Of a DNA stretch of 6,188 bases, positions 4,866 to 6,188 are shown piece by piece. The notes under the pieces are model-generated. The model had not been told where the DNA came from and made no database searches. It was given only the letters and a program-made list of their open reading frames with translations. Position numbers and translations under genes: made by a program. Numbering within the stretch: the stretch's first letter is position 1; each line of letters opens with the position of its first letter. Source of the DNA: Actinomycetes bacterium (GTDB taxonomy: Bacteria > Actinomycetota > Acidimicrobiia > Acidimicrobiales > Microtrichaceae); NCBI GenBank assembly GCA_023427825.1, contig JAEZAI010000399.1, positions 1-6,188 of the forward strand. The letters are read 5' to 3'.

Positions 4866-5723
4866 ATGACCGACGTCCCCGTCGCGATCGTCACCGGCGC
4901 CAGCCGGGGGATCGGCCGTGCCGGCGCTCTCGCGCTGGCCGAGGCCGGGTTCGACGTGGCGATCTGCGCCCGGACGGTGGAGGAGGGCTCGGGCCTCGCC
5001 GAGTCGAACACCGTCCGTGAAGAGCGCTCGCTGCCGGTGCCCGGCAGCCTGGAGCGGACGGCCGAGGAGATCGAGTCGCGCGGGCGGCGTGCGCTGATCG
5101 CACCGATGGACCTGCTCGACCGGGACGCCGTGCTGGCGGTGCCCGATCGGGTCGTGTCCGAGTGGGGCCGCATCGACGTGCTGTTCAACAACGCGATCTA
5201 CAAGGGCATCGGGACCATGGACCGGGTTGCCGACCTCACGACCGCGTCGATGCTGGACATGTTCACCGGCAACTTCGTCCACCAGGTCCTGCTGATCCAG
5301 GCGGTGCTGCCGCACATGGTCGAGCGGGGTCGCGGCACGATCGTCGACATGGTGTCGGGGTCGGCCCGGCTCGATCCGCCCGCACCGCCGGGCGAGGGCG
5401 GTTGGGGCGTCCTCTACTCGGCGTCCAAGGCGGCGTTCGGCCGTGTGGCCGGCGGCATCAACGCGGAGTACCGGAGCGCCGGGGTGACCGCGTTCAACGT
5501 GGATCCCGGGAACGTGGTCACCGAGGCCCGCCGGGCGACCAAGCCGGACGACGAGTACACCGAGGGCTTCGGCAGCGAGCCGGCCGAGGCGACCGGCAGG
5601 GTGGTCGCCTGGCTGGCGACCGACCCGGGCGCGGACCGCTTCGTGGGCAAGTGGATCTTCGCCCCCAAGCTCTGCTCCGACCTGGGTCTCCTGCCCGGCT
5701 GGACCTACCAGCCGGCGCGATGA
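4866..5723 (+). CDS. Short-chain dehydrogenase/reductase (SDR), probably NADP-dependent
   Basis: A 285-residue classical SDR that oxidises or reduces an alcohol/ketone using a nicotinamide cofactor. The cofactor motif TGASRGIG is at residues 10-17. Arg36 after strand 2 (ICARTVEEG) suggests NADP(H) rather than NAD(H). The structural motif NNA is at 108-110 (NNAI instead of the usual NNAG). Catalytic residues are Ser164 or Ser166 in VDMVSGSA, Tyr184 and Lys188 in YSASK. The protein is longer than the usual 250 residues because of two insertions: about 20 residues after strand 2 (ending near VPGSLERTAEEIE), and a Pro/Gly-rich loop (RLDPPAPPGEGG) between the catalytic Ser and Tyr, which probably shapes the substrate pocket. 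GGAG at 4858-4861 lies only 4 nt before the ATG. The CoA-transferase gene starts 13 bp after the stop, so the two are almost certainly one operon, suggesting a CoA-linked degradation pathway. Family call secure; substrate unknown. Confidence 0.9.
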   Translation: MTDVPVAIVTGASRGIGRAGALALAEAGFDVAICARTVEEGSGLAESNTVREERSLPVPGSLERTAEEIESRGRRALIAPMDLLDRDAVLAVPDRVVSEWGRIDVLFNNAIYKGIGTMDRVADLTTASMLDMFTGNFVHQVLLIQAVLPHMVERGRGTIVDMVSGSARLDPPAPPGEGGWGVLYSASKAAFGRVAGGINAEYRSAGVTAFNVDPGNVVTEARRATKPDDEYTEGFGSEPAEATGRVVAWLATDPGADRFVGKWIFAPKLCSDLGLLPGWTYQPAR

Positions 5724-5731
5724 GGAGGAGG
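5723..5731 (+). promoter_or_regulatory. Ribosome binding site of the CoA-transferase gene
   Basis: AGGAGGAGG begins on the last base of the SDR stop codon and ends 5 nt before the GTG at 5737. It is the strongest Shine-Dalgarno in the window and fixes that GTG as the start. Confidence 0.9.
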
Positions 5732-5736
5732 CGCCC

Positions 5737-6188
5737 GTGACCGGTCCGCTCGACGGCGTTCGCGTGCTGGAGCTCGCCGTGGCGCTCGCCGCGCCGTCGG
5801 CGGCCGCCAAGCTCGGCCACAGGGGCGCCGAGGTGATCAAAGTGGAGCCGCTCACCGGCGACACGCAGCGCGGCAACACGCAGAACTCGTACTTCTTCCA
5901 GGACAACCGGGCCAAGCGCAGCGTGGCGCTCGACGTGTCGACCGATGACGGCCGCGAGGTGATGCTGCAGCTCGTCGACCGGGCCGACGTCTTCGTGACC
6001 AACATCCGTCCCGCCGGCCTGCGCCGCCTGGGCATGGACTCCGAGTCGCTGCTGGCCCGTAACCCGAGGCTGGTCTACGGGCTGTTGACCGGGTACGGAT
6101 CCGACGGACCGGCTGCCGGCCGCGCCGGTTACGACATGGGCGCCTTCTGGGCGCGCGCCGGCGTGGGCGGCGCGCGCGTGGGGGCCGC
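5737..6188 (+). CDS. Family III CoA-transferase (CaiB/BaiF), 5' part
   Basis: The gene starts with GTG at 5737 and runs open to the window end; 150 residues are visible of a protein usually near 380-420. The N-terminus is typical of family III CoA-transferases, which move CoA between carboxylic acids: LDGVRVLELAVALAAPSAAA (5-24), RGAEVIKVEPLTGDTQR (29-45), DNRAKRSVALDV (56-67), DRADVFVTNIRPAGLRRLGM, NPRLVYGLLTGYGSDGP (109-125) and GYDMGAFWA (131-139). The catalytic Asp of the family should lie beyond the window. Position 132 is Tyr where alpha-methylacyl-CoA racemases of the same superfamily have a catalytic His (GHD), which favours a transferase over a racemase. It directly follows the SDR gene in an operon. 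The likely role is activating an acid to its CoA thioester, or recycling CoA, in a degradation route whose substrate cannot be told. Family call strong. Confidence 0.9.
   Translation, partial: MTGPLDGVRVLELAVALAAPSAAAKLGHRGAEVIKVEPLTGDTQRGNTQNSYFFQDNRAKRSVALDVSTDDGREVMLQLVDRADVFVTNIRPAGLRRLGMDSESLLARNPRLVYGLLTGYGSDGPAAGRAGYDMGAFWARAGVGGARVGA

Noticed and set aside
3728..5191. 487-codon minus-strand frame opposite the oxidoreductase and SDR
   Set aside because: The translation is repetitive Arg/Pro/Asp-rich sequence. The opposite strand carries full catalytic motifs of both enzymes.
4680..6035. 451-codon minus-strand frame opposite the SDR and CoA-transferase
   Set aside because: Low-complexity shadow. 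The SDR and CoA-transferase motifs on the plus strand explain the region.

Overview
The window is GC-rich throughout, with strongly G/C-biased third codon positions, proteins rich in Ala, Arg, Val and Asp, frequent GTG starts and tight or overlapping genes. Together with the protein families present (a secreted beta-gamma-crystallin/I36-type domain, an ECF sigma factor, SDR and family III CoA-transferase genes), this points to a high-GC actinomycete. An Acidimicrobiia-like soil or aquatic lineage is plausible, but that is inference. I see no RNA genes, mobile elements or CRISPR. Seven genes account for almost all of the sequence.

Layout. (1) Positions 1-1238, plus strand: the 3' part of a gene whose product has a double Greek-key beta-gamma-crystallin (peptidase inhibitor I36-like) domain, then, sharing a GTGA overlap, a GNAT acyltransferase that appears fused to an acyl-carrier-protein-like domain. 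(2) Positions 1157-3223, minus strand: a LuxR-type regulator with a degenerate receiver domain, an ECF sigma factor, and a single-pass membrane protein in the anti-sigma position whose gene overlaps the sigma gene by 8 bp. The 3' end of the membrane-protein gene overlaps the 3' end of the GNAT gene by 82 bp, tail to tail. (3) Positions 3224-3340: a short divergent intergenic region with two small palindromes. (4) Positions 3341-6188, plus strand: an FAD/NAD(P)-dependent oxidoreductase, a 94-bp gap holding an imperfect 31-bp dyad, an NADP-type short-chain dehydrogenase, and, 13 bp later, a family III (CaiB/BaiF) CoA-transferase cut by the window end.

How the parts may work together. The minus-strand genes look like a regulatory unit: regulator, sigma factor and membrane partner. 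The plus-strand oxidoreductase, SDR and CoA-transferase are the kind of enzymes that cluster in catabolism of carboxylic acids, steroids, terpenoids or aromatics through CoA thioesters. The substrate cannot be read from the sequence. The divergent arrangement makes it possible that the LuxR-type protein controls the oxidoreductase gene.

The most unusual item is the GNAT-ACP-like fusion. Its acyltransferase half has lost the glycines of the usual CoA-pyrophosphate loop, while its C-terminal half carries a DSL motif like the phosphopantetheine attachment site. This suggests a self-loaded acyltransferase that takes its acyl group from a tethered carrier rather than from free acyl-CoA.
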